Of a stretch of DNA of 64,000 nucleotides, positions 42,636 through 53,932 are shown in pieces. Below the pieces are notes generated by a model, which worked only from the letters and a program-made list of their open reading frames with translations, had not been told where the DNA came from and made no database searches. Each line of letters begins with the position of its first letter. Position 1 is the stretch's first letter. The position numbers and the translations under genes were made by a program. The DNA is from Cyanophora paradoxa. Its lineage: Eukaryota; Glaucocystophyceae; Cyanophorales; Cyanophoraceae. The DNA is taken from the NCBI GenBank assembly GCA_004431415.1, contig QPMI01000649.1, positions 1 through 64,000 of the forward strand, in the 5' to 3' direction.

Positions 42636-45600
42636 ATGGCGTTCTCAGCAGGCTTCTCGGCGAGTGAGCTGCTCGGGGCGCGCGTACGTGCGCCAGCGAC
42701 GTTCCATGCATCTTCGAGCTGCAGCTGGCAGCCCGCCACGGCACTGGCCGAGCATACTGCGACTCGAGGCAAACAGGGCGGCAAGCGCCGAGCGGGCGGC
42801 TCGAAGGTGAGCTAGCGCGCATCGATCGTCGTCATCGCTTCGGCTCACTCCAACTCGCAGGCGGCGAAGAAGGCCGCGATCGAAGCAAAGGTCAAGCCGC
42901 AGCTCAGCGAGGATGGGAAGTACGAGCGTTGGCGCGTCTTTGATGTGAAGCTCCCCTTGGATGCTGACGAAGCCACGGAGCTCCAGCGCCAGGTTCGCGT
43001 CCGCCCGATTCTTTCGATCAGCGGGGTCTTTCGCATCCCGCCTCCGGTCCTCTGCAGTGCAGCATCTTAAGATCGATCGAACCGTTAGCTACGATGCACA
43101 GACAACCTGTAGAAGCGCTTTTCGAACCGCCGCGCCCCCCTAGAGGAAGCGCTTGCCCCGCCTCGCGCGCCGGCGCCCGCACTGGCTTGGCAGAATCCCT
43201 CTCTGACCCGCCGCGCCCCTCTCGGCGCACCCGCAGGTCGTTGCCCGGGTTTCCCCGTGCGCGCTCTCGCCCGGCTCCATCAAGGACATGCGGAACATGA
43301 AGATCGTCCGCCGCGCATTCGACGCTCGGAAAGAGGAGTGCAAGTGGACATACGTAGGCAAGCGAGCCGCCAGCCGCGGGCCGCTCCGACCGCCCACCAT
43401 GGCCCGCACGCCGCTAAACGCGGCGTCTCCGTGCGCAGTCGACGTCGACATGCCCGCGGCTGCGCGGCTGCGGGAGCGGCAGAACCGCACTGCGCCCGCG
43501 CCGCCGCCCAACGTGCAGCCCTCTTCGCGCGTCGGCGAGGGGCACACGGGGGAGCGCGTGGTGGTGGTCGGGGCCGGCCCCGCCGGCCTGGTGCGCCCCG
43601 CCGTACCCCGTTTCGCACCTCTGGCGGCGCCGACGGGGTGCGCAGTTCGCGGCGCTTCGGCTGGCGCGGGCGGGCCTTAAGGTGACGCTGCTGGACCGCG
43701 GCAAGCCCGTCGAAAGGCGCGGCGCCGACATCGGATCGCTCTTCCACCGCGCCAAGGTCCTTCATGGCACACGTACCCCCCTCGCCGCCTCGTTGACGCA
43801 CCCGACGCAGCTCAACGCGGAGTCGAACCTCTGCTACGGCGGTGCACGCTGTACCCCCCTGCGCCTCGCCCTTCCTTCCTCACCCGTATCCCCTCTCAGA
43901 GGGCGGGGCCGGCACCTGGTCCGACGGGAAGCTCACGACGCGCGTGCACGCGGGCGAGGTCCGTTGCCGTACCCCTCCTACGCTGCGCCGTCCCCCCTCC
44001 GATCTTTCCCGTACCCCACGCAGGTGCGGACGGTCCTGGAGACGCTGGTGGAGTTCGGGGCCCCCGAGCACATCCTCACGGAGGGCAAGCCCCACCTGGG
44101 TACGCCTTTACGCCTCTCTGCGCCCCCTCGCCCCCCGCGGGCCGGTCTAACCGTCCGCCCGCCCGCTTCCCCGCTCGCCCCGGCGCGCCGCGCCGCAGGG
44201 ACGGACCGGCTGGTGAAGATCCTGAAGGGCTTCCGGGCGGCCCTGCTCGAGCTCGGCGTCGACGTTCGGTGCGCCCGCGCCCCACCCCGTCACGCACCCG
44301 GCGGCCCGCTGCCCCGCGGAGACGACTTAGGAAAGGCTACGAGGCTTCAATCTGGTCCAAGCCGCTCTAAAGAGCCCTCCACCCTCGCAGGTTCGACTCG
44401 CGGATGGAGGACCTGGAGGTGGGCCCCGACGGGGCCGTCCGCGGCGTCGCCGTCTCCCGCACCGGGCCCGACGGGTGCGCCCCCCCCCCCCCCCCCGCCC
44501 CCTCCCCCCCCCTCCTCTCCTCTCTGACCTCGCTCGATCCGGAAGGGAGTCGTACCCTGTGGAGCACCTCCCGGCCGACCGCGTCGTCCTCGCGGTGCGC
44601 TGAACTTGGAGAGAGGGAGGGAGGGCGTGAGCTCTTGAAGCCGGCCGCCCTCTGTTCCTCGCTCTGAGGCGGTGCCTGCCGGCCCCCTCGGCGCAGGTGG
44701 GCCACTCGGCGCGGGACGTGTACGAGCGCCTCCGCGAGCGCGGCGTCGCCATCGCCCCCAAGGCCTTCGGTCCGCCCCCGCCCCGCCCCGCCCGCCCCGC
44801 CCCCCCCCCCCCCCCCCCCCCCCCCTCTCTTTCCCCGCGCCCTCCTATCCCCACCCTTCCCGCCGCCTTCGCTTCGACCTCGTGCGGACCCGCCATTCGT
44901 CTCAACCCCATGCGCCCTGCCCTGCCCCCCCCCCCCCCCCCCCCCCCCCCCAGCCCCCGCCGCCCCCGCCCTTCCATCCCTTCTCCCCCCCCCCTTCCCC
45001 ACGCCCCCCCCTCCCCTCCCCCCCCTTTCCCCTCACATTCCGACGCCCGGGCGCCCCGTCGCAGCGGTGGGCTTCCGGATCGAGCACCCGCAGGAGCTCA
45101 TCAACCGCATTCAGTACGGCGCCCAGGCCGCCCACCCCGCCGTCCCCGTCGGCGCGCCTTTCTTCCCCGCCATCCCGGCCCCCGCCCCCCTTTAAGACTC
45201 GCGCCTCGACCCGCAGCGGACTACCGGCTGGCGACGCAGGTGGAGGACGGACGGGGCGAGGAGCGCGCCGTCTACTCCTTCTGCATGTGCCCCGGCGGCC
45301 AGGTACGTCCGACCCCTCGATCCATGCATCCATCTCTCTGCAGCTGCAGCTGTCGCCTCACGCGGCGCGGGGCGGGGCGCGCCGGGCAGATCGTGGTGAC
45401 GAGCACGACGGAGGAGGAGCTCTGCCTCAACGGAATGTCCTTCTCCCGCCGCGACTCCCGCTGGGCAAACTCCGCCCTCGTCCGCCCGCCCCGCCACGCC
45501 CCGCCCCGCCCCGCCCCACCCCGCCCCGCCCCGCCCCGCCCCGCCCCGGATCGGTTCTTGATCCGCGGCCGGCCGCAGGTGGTCTCGGTGGCGCCGGGGG

Positions 45601-46770
45601 ACTTCGCGGAGTGGGGCGGGGCCGACCCCCAGGACCCGTGCGCCCCCGGGGCCAGCGAGACGGGCCCGGGCCGGCTAACCCGCGGCCGGGCAGGCTGGCG
45701 GGGGTGGCGTTCCAGCGGGCCATGGAGCGCAAGGCGGCGGCCCTCGGCGGCGGTGCGCGCCGGCGTCTAGAGGCGGGGGGGAGGCGGGCGGGCTCACCAG
45801 GGCGGGGGGGGCGGGGGCAGGGGCCTTCCGGGCGCCGGCGCAGCTGGCGACGGACTTCATGGAGGGGCGCCCCTCCCAAGAGCTCCCCAAGACCAGGTCC
45901 GTAGATGCCAAGTATAAGTATAGAATCTGTAGCTCACCCATAGAGAGTCGACCGCTAATTATAAGTATAGAATCTGTAGCTCACCCTAAGTAAGAGTCTA
46001 TAGAAGCAATCCCTCAAGGGGCCACCATAGAAGCCATGTAGAATCTCCGCATCCGGCCAGGCCGCGCGGTCGACTGACCGCGGCCGGCCGGGGCCGGGGC
46101 GGGGCGGGGCGGCAGCTACCGGCTGGGGGTCGCCTCGCAGCGCTGCGACGAGATCTTCGCCCCGCCCGTCACAGAGGTCCCCCCCCCCCCCGCGCCCTCC
46201 CCGGGGCTCTCCGGCTCGGCTCCTCGGGCCGACGGGGCGGGGCGGCAGGCGCTGAGGGCGGCGCTCCTCCGCTTCGACCGCTCCATGCCGGGGTGCGCCC
46301 TCGAGGGGGCGGGGCGGGGCCTAGGCCTTGGCAGGCGACTGCGGGTCCCGGCCCCGGCCCCGGCCTCGAGCTCGCCCGGACGGCCCCCGATCGACCGGGC
46401 GGCGCGCAGGTTCCTGTGCGAGCACGCGGTGCTCCACGGCGTCGAGACCCGCACCAGCGCCCCCGTCCAGGCCCGCACGTACCCCCCTCCGTCGACGTCC
46501 CTTCTCTGCTGTACCCCCTCCCTCCCTCCCCCCTCACGCCCCGCCGCGCGCGCCCGCAGATCACGCGGGACGGGGCGAGCCTGCAGTCCCTCTCGACGCC
46601 GGGCCTGTACCCCTCCGGAGAGGTGCCCCGCCGTGCTTCGGAGATCCGGTGCCCGTCTCATTCGATGGGCATGCGCAGGGGCGGGTACGCGGGGGGATCG
46701 TCTCGGCGGCGGTGGACGGGCTGCGGATCGCGGAGCGCATAGTCGCGGAGCTCGCTCCCTCCCGGTTTAG
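42636..46770 (+). CDS. FAD-dependent oxidoreductase (COG2509-like), copy 1, with N-terminal exon
   Basis: Exon 1 (ATG 42,636 to about 42,809) encodes a Ser/Ala/Arg-rich leader ('MAFSAGFSASELLGARVRAP'), a likely organelle transit peptide. Exon 2 reads 'KVKPQLSEDGKYERWRVFDV'. Later exons: 'GSIKDMRNMKIVRRAFDARK', the dinucleotide fold 'ERVVVVGAGPAGL' (GxGxxG), 'KVTLLDRGKPVERRGADIGS', 'LNAESNLCYG' + 'GGAGTWSDGKLTTRV', 'VRTVLETLVEFGAPEHILTE', 'TDRLVKILKGFRAALLELGV', 'VLAVGHSARDVYERLRERGV', 'GFRIEHPQELINRIQYG', 'YSFCMCPGGQIVVTSTTEEE' and 'YRLGVASQRCDEIF'. It ends 'IVSAAVDGLRIAERIVAELA'. These blocks match the conserved FAD-dependent dehydrogenase family of bacteria, algae and plants; the substrate is unknown. 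Near the stop a missing C relative to copy 2 shifts the frame, probably a sequencing error. Introns are C-rich. Confidence 0.78.
45913..45986. repeat. Two copies of a 27-bp direct repeat in an intron of the oxidoreductase gene
   Basis: The word tataagtatagaatctgtag plus ctcaccc occurs at 45,913-45,939 and 45,960-45,986. The intron (about 45,897-46,114) is unusually AT-rich and long for this gene, like a degenerate insertion. The same pair is present in the second unit near 56,927-57,000. Confidence 0.8.
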
Positions 46771-47433
46771 CGTCCGGCAGCCGTAAACGAAGCCCCGCGC
46801 GCGATATCGATCGATGCCGTGCGGTCCGTGATCATGATGCGATATACATCACGATGACTCAGTCCTTGAGGGCGTTGACGCCGATGGAACGCCGCTCGCG
46901 TAAGCATGCGCACGTGCGCGTGCGCGGCGCAGTCGACTTCGCAATTGGATCCGATGATCCGATGATCGCGATATCGATATCGACCGATATCGAGTCGGCG
47001 ATCTGATCATGCATATGAGAGGCGCCGGCTTAAGCTTTGAGAGCTCGAAAGAGTTCTAGTCGCCGAGTCGACGTCGAGGCGGGCCGGGCCGCGGCCGATT
47101 ATCGGAATTCGAAGATAATCGGCGACGTCGACGGCTGGCGTATGCCAGCTGCAGTATGTTACGGTATACGTATATATGTACAAGTACACGCGCGCGTACG
47201 CGTACGTGCGCGTTGTTGTTGCTGTGAAGCGCTTGAAGCCAGAACTTGAAGAGCCGGTGGCGGCCGCGGATTCAATCGCTGTGCCAATGGGGGGTACTGG
47301 AGAGCCGGGCGGAGGGGGGGGAGAAGGTCGGTGCCGACTCACGCCCTGAGCTGTCGCTTAGCTGCCTCTGCTCCAGTGCCGGGAGCGCGTGCTCCGGGAA
47401 TCCGGGATCCTCGCGGGCATAAAGCAGCAGCAC
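46771..47433. other. Intergenic region between oxidoreductase and copper transporter, palindrome-rich
   Basis: About 660 bases without a supported gene. It contains gatatcgatatcgaccgatatcgag, atgatgcgatatacat, a near-palindromic gtatacgtatatatg, and a long imperfect hairpin around 47,086-47,135 (gccgattatc...gataatcggc). It presumably holds the 3' UTR of one gene and the promoter of the other. It is repeated in the second unit. Confidence 0.55.
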
Positions 47434-50400
47434 ATGCGGCTCGACGGGAGGGTACGCGCTGGCTCGGCGGCTGCGCCTCGCGCGGGCCGTGCTGGTCCGG
47501 GGACGCTCGCCCTACGGGCCTGCGTCGTGGCGGCGCTGGTCTACGCGGCAGCCGCGCAGATGTCGATGCGATGGCTCGTGGGTGCCGAGCAACGACGCGT
47601 GCGTCGTGAACCCGGGAGCGACACTGCACGAACTACGTCCTCACGACGCCGACGGCCAACGCGGACCTTAACAACCTCTGCACGGCGATGAGCTTCATGT
47701 GCGGCCGCTTTCCCGGCGCCGCAGCGTCGCGCGCGCTGCTTCGCGCACGCCCACGGAGCCCGTCGATCGACTTCATTGATCGCGCTGCCGCGCAGGTCGG
47801 CTGCTCCGTGCGCTCGGCGTGCTACGAACGCGTCAACTCCGCGGGGTCGCCCTCTGCGATCCGGTCGGCCCGCTCGCAGCGATCTGCTCGAACGACGGGT
47901 GCGCCGCGTCGGCCTCCGCCGGCCCGCGCGCGTCCCCACGCTCCCTGACGCGTCCGGCCGGCGCGCAGCACCATGTACAAGATGCAGGGGTGCGGCAACT
48001 GGAACCGCATGTGCAACATGACCGCGCCGACGTCGTCCCAGGTCGCGTCGGTACGCCGCCGCACATTTGATCCCGCCGCGGCGCCGCCGGGCGCGCGCCC
48101 CGTGACGCGGAGCCGGCGCGCCAGTGCTCCTACTACGCGAACGCGGCGAAGCCCCTGCTCTCCACCTCGATCGTGCGCGCCCGCTGTACCCCCGCCCTCC
48201 TCCCCCTCCACCCCCCTCCCGCCCCGCCCCTGCCTTCCGACCGCCCCGGCCCGCGCGCGCAGGTCAATGCCCAAGTGCAGGCGATCTGCAACGACCACTA
48301 TATGGCCGAGTGCGTCGCCCGAGCCCTTCCGCCCGCGTGCCGCGCCGCGCCGCCCCGGCTGATCCGCCCCGGCAGCTGCGACCTGTGCATGCCGAAGAAG
48401 GTCGGCGAGTGGCTCCGCTGCGATATCATGTCCGTCTACGGAAAGGTGCCTAAGTTTCCTTTCCTTCTGCTGCCCCCGGCGGGCCCCTCCGCCCCCCGCG
48501 CCGTCCCTCGAGCGCCCCCTCCTTCCGCAGCTCTGCGCCGCCATGCCCGAGATGCCGCAGTGCTCCTACTGGTCCACCTCCTGCGCCGCCGTGCGCCCGC
48601 CCGCCCGCCCCCGGCTCAACCCCGCTCACCATCACCTCCCTGCCGGGCAGCTCCCCGGGGCGTGGCCCGAGTTCGGGTGCCCCGAAAAGACCGCCGCCTC
48701 TTCGTCCACGACGACCTCCGCGACCGCCGCGGGCACGACGGGCGTCCTCACCTGGGCGCCCCTCGCCGCGCCCTGCCTCGCCAACCCCTCCGCGGTCCGT
48801 GCCGCTCCGTTGCCGGCCCCCACCGCCTCCCTCACGCCCGCCCGCCCGCCCGCCCCCCTCGCAGGCGGACTGCGCGCCGTACATGCTCCCCGCCGCGACT
48901 GTTAAGGCCGACACCGACAACCTCTGCCAGGCCATGTCCTTCATGCGCGCCGCACCCCTCCGCCTGCCTCCCAGCAGCGACCTCAGCTGGTCCTGATCGA
49001 CCGCACCGCAGGGTCGGGTGCTCGCTGCGCAGCGCGTGCGCCGCGAAGGGCACCGCCGCGTCGGGCGTCGCGACGTGCGACGCGGCGGCGCCCATGGCCG
49101 CCGTCTGCGCCAACGACGGGTGCGGCGCGGCCCTCTTGGCCACCTAACTACCTACCCTGGCCTCCTCCTCTTCCTCACGCGGCGCGGCGGGCGGGCAGGA
49201 TGATGAGCAGGATGCAGGGGTGCGGCAACTGGAACCGCATGTGCAACGCCACGGCGGGCAGCGTCGTCGCCGCCGTGCGTCCTGGCCCCGCCCTGAGGGC
49301 TAGATCTAGACCCGGGCCTCCCTTGGAGCCGAGCCGAGCCCGGGCTTGACTCCGGATCCGCGGCCCGCCTGCAGTGCGCGAACCTCACGGCGACCACAAA
49401 GGCCCTCCCGACCTCCGACGCGGTGCGTGCCGCCGCCTCTCTGTCTGGTTGTTTGCACGCGGGGCCGGGCTCCCGGCGGCTTGTGGCGTCTCCTGATCGC
49501 TCCGCGCAGGTCAACGGGTTCGTTCAGGCGATCTGCGCTAACGACAGCTCCCTCGCCGGGTCCGCTTCTGTTTCGGCCCCGCTCTCGCAGCGGCCGCCGA
49601 CGCCGACCGCGCCCCGCGCCCCGCGCCCCGCGGCCGCAGCTGCTCGGACTGCCCCAAGGTCGGCGCCTGGCTCCGCTGCGACATCATGAAGACGTACGGC
49701 AAGGTCCGTCCGTCCGGGCGCTGTGTCTTGGACGCCGCGCGTTGTATCTGAAGCGCCGGGGGCGCAGCTGTGCGCCCAGCGGCCCGGCATGCCGCAGTGC
49801 GCGTCCTGGGCCTCGACCTGCGAGGCCGTGCGCCCGCCCCGCCCCGCCCCCGCGCTCACTTAAAAACGAGACGCGCCTGACGCGGGGCGCGCCGACGCAG
49901 CTGCCCGGCAACTGGCCCGAGTTCAGCTGCCCGACCAAGGCGGCCACGTCCGTCGTGGCGGCGACCGACGCCTGCATCAAGGACCCCACCCAGGTGCCTC
50001 GATTTCAAGCGCTCATAATCTTATAAGAATGTACCTGAGCCGCCGACTTCTTCCTTTGCCGCAGGCGTCGTGCTCGTCCTACGTCATGCCCGCCTCGACG
50101 GTCGCCGCCGGCATCGACTCCCTCTGCACCGCCATGCCCTTCATGTCCGCTGATTTGATCCCTCGTCCGCGGCCGCCGGCGCCTCCCTCCCGCTCTGAAC
50201 GAAGGCCAGGGTCGGGTGCTCGCTGAAGACGGCGTGCGCGGCGCGCTCGGCGGGCGGGAGCGGCGCCCTGTGCGACCCCATCGCGCCCATGGCCGCCGTC
50301 TGCTCCAACGACGGGTGCGGGGGGGCCGGGCCCGCCCCCAGGCCATCCCGCTGACGCGCGCCGCGCGCCCCCAGGACGATGTACAAGATGCAGGGGTGCG

Positions 50401-52840
50401 CCAGCTGGAACACGATGTGCTCGACGGGCACCAAGGTCCCCGCGTGCCCCACGTACGCCGCGGCGGTCAAGCCCCTCCTCACCACCGACGCCGTCCGCCC
50501 CGCCCCGCCCCGCCCCGCCCCCCCGCCCCGCCCGCCGCGCGCGTTCGAAGGCCGACGGCCGCGTCTGTCCGCCGCGCACGCAGGTGAACGCGCACGTGCT
50601 GGGCATCTGCGGCTCGCACTTCATGGACGGGTGCGACAAGTGCACCCTCGTCGGCAAGTACCTCCGCTGCGACACCTCGCCGTCTACGGACAGGCCCGCC
50701 GGCCCCCCCCCCCCCCGCCCGAGCCCTGCCCGCCTGACGCCGGCGGGGGGCGCAGCTCTGCGCGGCGATGCCCGAGATGCCGCAGTGCCAGGACTGGGCC
50801 GCGATGTGCTCCGCCGTGCGCCCCCGGCGCCGGGCCGCTCGCCCCCGCGCATCCCGCGCTCAGTCGGCGTGCGCAGACGCCCGGGGAGTGGCCCGAGTGG
50901 GGCTGCCCCTCCAAGGGCGGCGCGAGCCCGTCGGCCTCGTCGTTCCGCCCGGGGCCCTCCATGATCATGTACTTCCACACCGGTCCGCTCCGATCCGCCC
51001 CCGCCCGCCCCTCCAGCAGCCTGACGCCGCGGGCGGCCCCGCGCAGGGATCAACGAGTACATCCTCTTCAAGCAGTGGGTCCCCAAGACCGACGCCGAAT
51101 TCGTTCAGCCCGCCCTCCCCCTCCCCTCCGCCCTCCGCCCTCTCCCCCGCTCACGCCTCCCTCCACGGCAGGCGGGGGCCTGCCTCGCCCTCTTCTTCCT
51201 CGCCATGTTCCACGAGCTCCTCGTCGCCGGCCGCGCCCTCGCCGACCTCTGGGTGCCCGCCCCGCTTCATTCCCAATCAAGGAGTCTGGGCTCTTTTAGA
51301 TGTTAAGAAACACAAGGCATCTCAATTAAGAGGATTAGGCTCTAAATATACCTTAAGATACATAAGACCTTTAAGAGGATTAGGCTCTAAATACGATCCT
51401 CAAGAGATCAGGCTTCTAGACGCATAAGATCCTGGAAATGTCCTCTGATCGTCTGATCGACTGGGCCCTCGGGCCGCGCAGTCGGTGAACCGTGCGCGGC
51501 GGCGGCTGCGGATGGCGCGCCGCGCGGCGGCCTCCAAGGACGCGGAGGGCGGCGCCTGCCCGCCCCAGACCACCTTCCAGTGGTGGTCCCGCCCCCAGGT
51601 GAAGAAGCGCCCCAGCGCCCCGCTGACCTACCGGCCCCTGCTGACCGGCGCGGGCGCGGGCGCAGGCGCAGGCGGGTCCGGGGCCCGTGCTGGGCACGCC
51701 GGCGCCGGCGGTCGCGATGAAGGGCGTCGTCCAGTCGGAGGAGGCGGTCGACGCGAGCGGCGCCGTCGTCGCCGGCGTGCACGTCGTGCGCTCGCTCGCT
51801 CGCTCGCCCCCGCCCTGCTCCACAGCGAGCGGCGCTGAGGGCGCGCGCGCGGCGGTGCCGGCAGACCAAGGAGTCGTGCCCCTGCTCGGCCGCGGGGGCC
51901 GCCGGCAAGTGCATCAAGCTCAAGCCCGACCCGCTGTGCGCGCGCTCTCCCGCGCGCTCCTAATCTCCTCAGCTGCTCGCTGGGCGCTGAAGGGCGGGGC
52001 GGGGCGGCAGGGACCGCCCGGCGGCCGTCGCGCTGCTGACCGTCGCCCGCCGCTTTGGATTCCGCCTCGTCACCTCCGGCATCGGGTGCGCCCTGAGGAG
52101 AGACGTCCAATTGCAAGGGCGGTGGCGGTGGCAGGGATAGGATAGGGCAGCCAGCGGCTCCCCGCCCCCTCACAACCTGGCCTGCTCGGAGGAGAGACGT
52201 CCAGGGGCGGAGGCGGGGCTGGGGCAGGGATAGGGCAGCCACCGCTCCTCCGCCCCTGCCGCCCTCGTCCCTCCCCCCCCTCCCCCGCCCCCGCCCCCCC
52301 CCGCCCACCCCCCGCCTCCCTCCCTCCCCTCGCCCCCCCCTCCCCCGCCCTCCCTTCCCCCCCCCCCCCCCCCGGGACTCTAAAGCCCTCCGGGCCTCGT
52401 GCTTCCTCGTGGGCCCCCCTCACTCGCCCCGGCAGGTACTTCCTGATGCTCGTGGCGATGACGTACAACGCGGCGCTCTTCTGCTCCATCATCGCCGGCT
52501 TCGCCTTCGGCTCCATCGCCTTCGGCTGGATCCCCGAGTGGTGCGCCGGGGCGCTGAGAAGCTCGGGTTTAATATGCGTCAGAGGAGAAGCTCAGAAGCT
52601 TGTAGCTGTAGCTTACGCTTGTGGGGAAGAAGCTTCGCTTCACGTACTAGAAATGTTAGCCTTTAGAGTGGTGCGCGGGGCCCAGATCTAGAAGCCCGCG
52701 GCTTGATTCAGAGCTCGCTGGGGCTGTGAGCCGGGCTTGTTTTCTGACCTGGTGGGCGCAGGTACGCGCTGCAGGGGTACGGGGCCCCCGAGGACGATAT
52801 CATCCGCGGCGGCGTCGAGACGGAGGACTGCTGCACTTAA
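47434..52840 (+). CDS. Ctr copper transporter with three tandem Cys/Met-rich ectodomains, copy 1
   Basis: Possible signal peptide 'LALRACVVAALVYAAAA' after a basic start. Three homologous repeats of ~230-250 residues follow (about 47,570-48,590, 48,865-49,830, 50,065-50,815). Each contains 'LC.AM.FM', a 'GC(S/.)...AC' block, 'CSNDG/CANDG', a first motif M-x2-M-x2-C-x6-C ('MYKMQGCGNWNRMC'), 'G.(W/Y)LRCD', and a second motif C-x2-M-x2-M-x2-C-x6-C ('CAAMPEMPQCSYWSTSC'). In repeat 2 the first Met of the second motif is Arg. This is the Cys-Met motif known from Chlamydomonas CTR proteins. The Ctr core follows: 'SMIMYFHTG', 'INEYILFKQWVPKTDAEF', TM1 'CLALFFLAMFHELLVAGRAL', a loop, then 'YFLMLVAMTYNAALFCSIIA' with MxxxM and 'GFAFG' (GxxxG). 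It ends 'RGGVETEDCCT', stop 52,838-52,840. It likely imports Cu(I) at the plasma membrane. A few indels relative to copy 2 (e.g. near 47,570) break the frame. Confidence 0.85.
51326..51393. repeat. Two copies of a 23-bp direct repeat in a copper-transporter intron
   Basis: The word ttaagaggattaggctctaa plus ata is found at 51,326-51,348 and 51,371-51,393, in an AT-rich intron between TM1 and the cytosolic loop. The pair is also present in the second unit near 62,355-62,423. Confidence 0.8.
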
Positions 52841-52897
52841 AAATATATAACTACACGCGTCGTCTCTTTAACCTAATGATCTATTTGATGCAGCAAG

Positions 52898-53086
52898 ATG
52901 GATTATTTCTCGATGCACTCAGTGGCTCTGTGTTTTGCAGGCTTGCTTATATTCGACATGTGGTTTTCTCTTCAGGGCTCCAGTTGTAGAGCCTGGTATA
53001 GTATTTTTGTTCCAGTGCTAGTATTGGAGGTGGTGACGGCGATTCTTTTTCATTTCTCTGCCAGACTCCATTCAGATTTAATTTAA
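52898..53086 (+). CDS. Possible small two-helix membrane protein
   Basis: A 62-codon ORF in an AT-rich patch just after the copper transporter: 'MDYFSMHSVALCFAGLLIFD' then 'AWYSIFVPVLVLEVVTAILF', two hydrophobic stretches separated by a short polar loop. The composition differs from nearby host exons. It may simply be transporter 3' UTR. Its stop overlaps the end of the minus-strand candidate at 53,078. No family recognised. Confidence 0.25.
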   Translation: MDYFSMHSVALCFAGLLIFDMWFSLQGSSCRAWYSIFVPVLVLEVVTAILFHFSARLHSDLI

Positions 53087-53218
53087 AAAACTCTCAATCT
53101 TGATCCGACGACGCGCCCCGGGCCCCTTTCCCTGGTCGATCACGGTCTGCATGTTGCCCATGCTGCCGGTCTGGGCCGGCGGTGCTCGGCAGTCGACGAG
53201 CACCCCAGAGACGGGGGG

Positions 53219-53281
<63 letters not shown>

Positions 53282-53697
53282 TATCGATGTGGCTCGTGCA
53301 CGTACGCGTGGTACTCTTTTAGAAAAAGGCCCGCGCGCGCCGGTTGACGACAAGAGGGGCGCCTAATCTGCAGGAGCTGTGCGCGGTTCTAGGGCGGTAA
53401 CACTCGGGCTCAGGCGGCCTGCGCATGCCGCTGATCATGATCGGCCTGGCGCGCGGGCGGCGAGGAAGCGAGGGCGCGCCGCGGGGTCGGCCTGGACGAT
53501 ATCGATCGCGAGGAGCGCCGCGAACCTGGCCGCAGCCGCGGCGTTGGCCGCGGCGTGGGTGTCCTCCGTCGACGTCGGGGCAGTGGCGGATGCATATGTC
53601 CTCCGGGGGCGGGGGCTTCTTCGCGCGCCTTCTTAAGCTTCGATTCGTGCCCTCCGGGATCCAGTACTTCGAATTCGTACGTATCCCACGTGCACAT
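53078..53697 (-). CDS. Possible minus-strand gene of unknown function with a poly-C intron
   Basis: Candidate exons on the minus strand: 'MCTWDTYEFEVLDPGGHESK' (from 53,697), 'TSTEDTHAAANAAAAARFAA' + 'LLAIDIVQ' (about 53,590-53,490), and, after the long homopolymer, 'SGVLVDCRAPPAQTGSMGNM' ending 'RIKIESFLN' with stop at 53,078. The C run lies on the sense strand as in other introns here, which supports the orientation. The joins are not established and no family is recognised. Confidence 0.3.
53220..53280. repeat. Uninterrupted 61-base G homopolymer
   Basis: Positions 53,220-53,280 are all G on the plus strand, preceded by ggggggc and followed by atatcgatgtgg. It is the longest of a series of G/C homopolymers in the host part (others near 29,440, 36,905, 44,803, 44,929). 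Confidence 0.95.
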
Positions 53698-53932
53698 CTA
53701 TATTATCAGTTTATCACCGTGCGATCATGCAGGTAAAAGCGAGGGGCTTGATTATAATTATTCAATACCGTAGTACGCTAAGCCTTGCCGCAGTACCGTT
53801 CGTGATCAGCATCGTCACGGATCCCCGGAAGAGATCACGCTAACGTTGGCATGCATATGTCCATGGACCGGAGGCACCGCGCGCGGGCGGCCGACGACGC
53901 CAACGCGAACGTTTAACGGCGGATCTGATCTG
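53698..53932. other. Spacer upstream of the second duplication unit
   Basis: A short stretch without a gene, with palindromic words (gcatgcatatg, gatcagcatc). It ends where homology to 42,889 begins. No microhomology longer than the shared 'aggtcaag' is evident on the left side. Confidence 0.5.

Larger units (their letters stand above)
42889..53932 (+). repeat. Tandem duplication unit 1 (period 11,044 bp)
   Basis: Sequence from 42,889 is nearly identical to sequence from 53,933, starting at 'aggtcaagccgcagctcagc'. Introns, intergenic DNA and genes are all included. The copy extends at least to 52,959 (matching 64,000). Whether 52,960-53,932 is also repeated cannot be seen because the window ends. 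Confidence 0.92.

Noticed and set aside
42573-42815. Starting the oxidoreductase at 42,573
   Set aside because: The extra 21 residues are in frame but the ATG at 42,636 begins a better transit-peptide-like sequence. The choice does not affect the conclusion that copy 2 lacks this exon.
52541-52761. Read-through of the copper transporter after TM3 as 'CAGALRSSGLICVRGEAQ'
   Set aside because: A GTGCG...GCGCAG intron here restores 'FGWIPEW-YALQGYGAPEDD' and a sensible C-terminus, whereas the read-through runs into low-quality sequence.
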